Assembly (NCBI GenBank): GCA_945787925.1
Contig: CALZJY010000081.1
Span: 1 to 7,973, forward strand
DNA: 7,973 nucleotides
DNA from: an uncultured Anaerosporobacter sp.
GTDB taxonomy: Bacteria > Bacillota > Clostridia > Lachnospirales > Lachnospiraceae
Direction: 5' to 3'
The notes beneath the pieces are model-generated. The model ran no database searches. It was not told where the DNA came from and saw only the letters and a program-made list of their open reading frames with translations. Position numbers and translations under genes: made by a program. Shown piece by piece: positions 4,863 to 7,973 of the stretch; position 1 is the first letter of the stretch; each line of letters starts with the position of its first letter.

Positions 4863-4910
4863 ACCGGATGGAAGAATAAGAAATAAGAGGAAAGAGAAAG
4901 GAAGAAAAGA

Positions 4911-6440
4911 ATGAGTAATGTATTAAAGAAATCTTGCAAAACACTCTCAGTACTAGTTGCAACTTTAGCATTTGCTCTGGCAGCATGCCTAATGTATTCC
5001 TCCCACTCTCTATTTGGTGGAACGAATACAGCTGTACAGGCTGCAGCGAAAGTAAACGTCAAAAATCTTACGATGACAAAAGGGAAAACTTATAAAATCA
5101 AAGTAAGCGGTGTAAAAGGAAAGGTTACATATAGTACAAGCAATAAGAAGATTGCCACAGTATCGAATAAGGGAGTCGTTAAAGGGATAAAAAAAGGAAA
5201 TGCACAAATCAAAGTAAAAGCAGGAAAGACTACATTTAAGGTGAATGTAAAGGTAGAGACTCCAAGCATTTCTAAAACAAGCATTTCCGTTAAGAAGGGT
5301 GCAAGCTATAAATTAAAGGTAAACGGCACTTCAAGAAAAGTATCCTGGAGCACAAACAATAAGTCCGTTGCAGTCGTTGATAAGAACGGAAAGGTTACTG
5401 CAAAAGGAAAAGGACAAGCAATCATCACAGCCAAGTTAAAAGATGCTTCTTACCGATGCAAAGTAGTAGTTGGTGGACACAATGTAATCAAATGTCCGGA
5501 TACAGTGACAGTAAAATATGGTGAAACAAAGAACATCACTATAACTGCAGGCGATAGCTTTAGCTATGGCGTAAAGAATGGAAACATTGCCAGAGTACAG
5601 ATCAGCCCAACATACTTCCATGTGGGCGATAAACTTACGATGAAAGTAAAAGGGCTTGCGGTAGGAACAACTGAAGTAGAATTCAAGAGCCAAGCTGGAT
5701 GGAGAAAAGTTTGTAAAATCGTTGTAACTGGTACGCCTGTATCTGCCGGTACGGTAAGTGGAACGATTCATAACGTAAAAGTAAATGGAGTAAAGGCTTA
5801 TCGTTCTGTAAACAAATCAGATCCACAGCTTTGTGTGGAAGGCAGCTTTACAAACAATGCAAGTGATAAGTTTGATCGTATCTCTGTAAAATACGGATGT
5901 TATGATAAGAATGGAAAGCTGCTTGCTGAATCAGAAGAAGTTATTCGTAATCCGGTCAAAGGTAAGACATATCAACAAAAATTCTTGGTTTATAACGACT
6001 ATAGAATTAAAGTGAACGATGTAGCATCAATCAAGGTAATCAACATTATAGGACATATTAGACCAGACATGCAGGGAAAAACGAATCCATATATGAAACC
6101 ACAGGTTGTTACAAATTCAGGAAGTACGGGAGTAAGCATTTCTAACGTAAAGACAAAATATACATATTATTATAACAATACAGCAACGAATTGTTTCTTC
6201 GCTTATACACTAAAGAATACGACTGGAAATGGTAAGATTATTAGGGTTTATTATGATGTATATGATCGGAACGGAAAGTTAATCAAACAACAAGATGGTG
6301 ATAATTATAATTCGGAGTACATCAGAGCAGGCGAAACGATTCAAGTAAACTTCTCTACTTATGGAGAAACAATCTTCGGTGATTTTGCAACTGGAGGTTT
6401 TTCTAAAGTAGTACTTCGAGTAGTAGAAGTAAAGTACTAA
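4911..6440 (+). CDS. Exported Ig-like (BIG2-type) domain protein with duplicated C-terminal domain
   Basis: This 509-residue protein has an N-terminal export signal: Lys6-Lys7, then a hydrophobic stretch at about 12-29. Cleavage could be at the AVQA-A site near 44, or at a LAAC lipobox with Cys26. Two bacterial Ig-like group 2 repeats follow at about 47-118 and 119-190, marked by YSTSNKKIATVSNKGVVKG and WSTNNKSVAVVDKNGKVTAKG. A third, diverged beta domain lies at about 191-280. Two related C-terminal beta domains follow at about 281-400 and 408-509, each with a YDxNGKL motif at 331-337 and 451-457, possibly FxLYD-like. It is lysine-rich. No catalytic motif, sortase signal or late membrane anchor is seen, so an adhesion or wall-binding role is inference only. 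The AAAGGA ribosome site is about 8 bases before the ATG. It is flanked by terminators and appears to be a single-gene unit. Confidence 0.88.
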   Translation: MSNVLKKSCKTLSVLVATLAFALAACLMYSSHSLFGGTNTAVQAAAKVNVKNLTMTKGKTYKIKVSGVKGKVTYSTSNKKIATVSNKGVVKGIKKGNAQIKVKAGKTTFKVNVKVETPSISKTSISVKKGASYKLKVNGTSRKVSWSTNNKSVAVVDKNGKVTAKGKGQAIITAKLKDASYRCKVVVGGHNVIKCPDTVTVKYGETKNITITAGDSFSYGVKNGNIARVQISPTYFHVGDKLTMKVKGLAVGTTEVEFKSQAGWRKVCKIVVTGTPVSAGTVSGTIHNVKVNGVKAYRSVNKSDPQLCVEGSFTNNASDKFDRISVKYGCYDKNGKLLAESEEVIRNPVKGKTYQQKFLVYNDYRIKVNDVASIKVINIIGHIRPDMQGKTNPYMKPQVVTNSGSTGVSISNVKTKYTYYYNNTATNCFFAYTLKNTTGNGKIIRVYYDVYDRNGKLIKQQDGDNYNSEYIRAGETIQVNFSTYGETIFGDFATGGFSKVVLRVVEVKY

Positions 6441-6463
6441 AACGACAAGAATGGTAGAATACT

Positions 6464-6492
6464 AAAAGGTGGACAAGAGAGTCCACCTTTTT
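6464..6492 (+). terminator. Intrinsic terminator after the Ig-like gene
   Basis: AAAAGGTGGAC (6464-6474) pairs perfectly with GTCCACCTTTT (6481-6491) around the loop AAGAGA, followed by a short T-run. It begins 24 bases after the stop codon. Confidence 0.9.
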
Positions 6493-6548
6493 GTTGTATT
6501 TGGTGGCATTCTGGCTGTAAAATTGTGCTTTAATAAATAGGCCAAAAA

Positions 6549-6557
6549 TGGTATAAT
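6549..6557 (+). promoter_or_regulatory. Extended -10 promoter for gdpP
   Basis: TGGTATAAT is an extended -10 with a perfect TATAAT at 6552-6557. The best -35 at 17 bases, TTTAAT at 6529-6534, is only a 3-of-6 match, which is acceptable for an extended -10 promoter. It separates gdpP transcription from the Ig-like gene. Confidence 0.65.
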
Positions 6558-6602
6558 GACGTATGGTAAAGAATCATAGCGTATAAGCTAGGAGATGTGG
6601 AA

Positions 6603-7973
6603 ATGAAACAAAAGGTTAGATTGAACGGTACCTTAAAAGCATATTTAAGATGGCCGGTTTATTTATCTCTTATATTAATTGGGATGACTGCAAGTATATT
6701 CATGGTAGATGTTGAAGCTGGTTTTATAATGTCAGTCTACTTGGTCATGTATATACTAGGTGCAGTTATTATTTATTATAGAAAACGATCCACAATCTTA
6801 CGCGAAATCGTTCAGTATGCCATGACATATAATTGTGTCCAAAACAACTTAGCAAGACAGATGGTAACACCATACGGCGTGTTAGATTGTGAGGGCCATT
6901 TATTATGGGGAAATGATGAGTTTTTAGATATCATACAGGATGAAAAAGCTGCAAAACGCGGAATTACAAACATATTTCCTGAGATTTATCAAAGCATGTT
7001 TCCAAGCAGTGAGTGTGATGTTGAACGACATGTTTCGTTAGGAGATAGGGATTATAAAATCATAGTTAGAAGAGTGGTTGCGATGGGACCTGGTGGACAG
7101 AAGTATATCGAACAGCCAGCAACAGAAACATCCGAGATTTGCGATGTTGTATATTGCATCTACCTTCTAGATGAGACAGAAATTAATTTATGTAAGAGAG
7201 AGAATAAGGAGCAACGTCTAATCATCGGCCTGCTTTATATCGATAATTATGAAGAGGCACTTGAAAGTATCGATGAGGTAAGACGTTCCCTGTTAATCGC
7301 GTTGGTAGATCGTAAGATTAATAAGCAGATGCAGAGCATTGACGCGATTATTAAGAAATTAGAGAAAGATAAATATATTGTAATATTTAAGCAGAAGTAT
7401 TTGCCTCAGCTTCAGAATTCAAGATTCTGCCTGCTAGATGAAGTACGTGCAGTAAACATCGGTAACGATATGGCTGTAACGCTTAGTATGGGATTAGGAG
7501 TAAATGCAGAGACTTATCTAAAAGGTTATGAAAGCGCCAGAGCTGCCATTGACTTAGCATTAGGCCGTGGTGGTGACCAGGTAGTAATCAAGGATGGAGA
7601 TAAGATCCTTTATTATGGTGGCCGAAGCATGCAGGTAGAAAAGAATACCCGTGTAAAGGCCCGTGTAAAGGCACATGCATTAAGAGAGCTTGTTGAGGCG
7701 AAAGAAAATATCGTAATCATGGGCCATGCAATTGGAGATATGGATTCCTTTGGTGCAGCAATCGGTATTTACCGAATTGCAAAGACTCTAAATAAACGTG
7801 CCTACATCGTAATCAATGAGATCACGAAGAGTGTGCGTCCGGTCATGGATCGATTTACGGATAATCCGGAGTATGAGGATGACATGTTCTTAACAAGCGC
7901 GAAGGCATTAGAGGTTACCAATGAGAACACATTGCTCGTGGTAGTCGATGTAAACCGACCATCCTATACGGAA
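6603..7973 (+). CDS. gdpP: Cyclic-di-AMP phosphodiesterase GdpP (YybT family), 3' end outside window
   Basis: GdpP hydrolyses cyclic di-AMP, a second messenger for potassium and osmotic balance and cell-wall stress. The 457 codons present show two N-terminal membrane helices at about 17-60, and a PAS-like region at about 84-150 (VTPYGVLDCEGHLLWGN) of the type that binds haem in Bacillus YybT. A degenerate GGDEF domain follows at about 205-330, with GRGGDQ at 321-326 and no active GGDEF signature. The start of the DHH domain is next, with GHAIGDMDSFGAAIG at 374-388 carrying His375, Asp379 and Asp381. The frame is open to the last base, where VVVDVNRPSYTE aligns with the DTH motif. The usual length is about 650-680 residues, so the rest of DHH and DHHA1 are missing only because the window ends. 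The start has AGGAG eight bases upstream. The neighbouring rpsF-ssb-rpsR cluster supports the call. Confidence 0.95.
   Translation, partial: MKQKVRLNGTLKAYLRWPVYLSLILIGMTASIFMVDVEAGFIMSVYLVMYILGAVIIYYRKRSTILREIVQYAMTYNCVQNNLARQMVTPYGVLDCEGHLLWGNDEFLDIIQDEKAAKRGITNIFPEIYQSMFPSSECDVERHVSLGDRDYKIIVRRVVAMGPGGQKYIEQPATETSEICDVVYCIYLLDETEINLCKRENKEQRLIIGLLYIDNYEEALESIDEVRRSLLIALVDRKINKQMQSIDAIIKKLEKDKYIVIFKQKYLPQLQNSRFCLLDEVRAVNIGNDMAVTLSMGLGVNAETYLKGYESARAAIDLALGRGGDQVVIKDGDKILYYGGRSMQVEKNTRVKARVKAHALRELVEAKENIVIMGHAIGDMDSFGAAIGIYRIAKTLNKRAYIVINEITKSVRPVMDRFTDNPEYEDDMFLTSAKALEVTNENTLLVVVDVNRPSYTE

Noticed and set aside
5436..5771. Minus-strand open frame of 111 codons inside the Ig-like gene
   Set aside because: It lies wholly within a well-supported gene, and its product is low in recognisable motifs.

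Overview
The window looks like a chromosomal segment of a low-GC, spore-forming Firmicute of the Clostridia, most likely a Lachnospiraceae-type organism. The evidence is a spoIID-spoIIQ sporulation pair, the rpsF-ssb-rpsR operon followed by gdpP, strong AAGGAGG ribosome sites, a DUF951 protein, and a lysine-rich protein with bacterial Ig-like domains of a kind common in that family. The assignment rests on gene content and style, not on a database search.

Region 1 (1-2164) is the sporulation block. After the tail of an unrecognised gene come a SpoIID-family protein and a SpoIIQ-like LytM protein. Each has its own recognisable promoter: a sigma-E-like one (mother cell) before spoIID and a sigma-F-like one (forespore) before spoIIQ. 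This fits the known division of labour, in which the two proteins act on opposite sides of the engulfment septum. Both proteins appear to have lost key catalytic or metal-binding residues by manual alignment. A symmetric terminator closes the block.

Region 2 (2165-2478) has no gene. It holds a possible structured small RNA with a pseudoknot-type pairing pattern and its own terminator hairpin, then a long GC-rich inverted repeat at the end of the convergent hemolysin III gene.

Region 3 (2479-3520) holds a hemolysin III/PAQR-family membrane protein on the minus strand and a divergently transcribed 62-residue DUF951 protein. The AT-rich space between them carries three phased TAGTTTT repeats that may be an operator.

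Region 4 (3521-4766) is the rpsF-ssb-rpsR operon: ribosomal proteins S6 and S18 flanking the single-stranded DNA-binding protein. It has its own promoter and a strong intrinsic terminator.

Region 5 (4767-7973) holds a secreted or lipid-anchored Ig-like protein as a single-gene unit, then the first 457 codons of gdpP, the membrane cyclic-di-AMP phosphodiesterase, which runs off the window. In many Firmicutes gdpP lies close to the rpsF-ssb-rpsR cluster, so the Ig-like gene looks like an insertion into an otherwise conserved neighbourhood.

I did not find CRISPR arrays, tRNA or rRNA genes, insertion sequences or phage genes. The most unusual points are the apparently non-catalytic SpoIID/SpoIIQ pair, the structured 2.2-2.4 kb intergenic region and the phased repeats near 3.2 kb.
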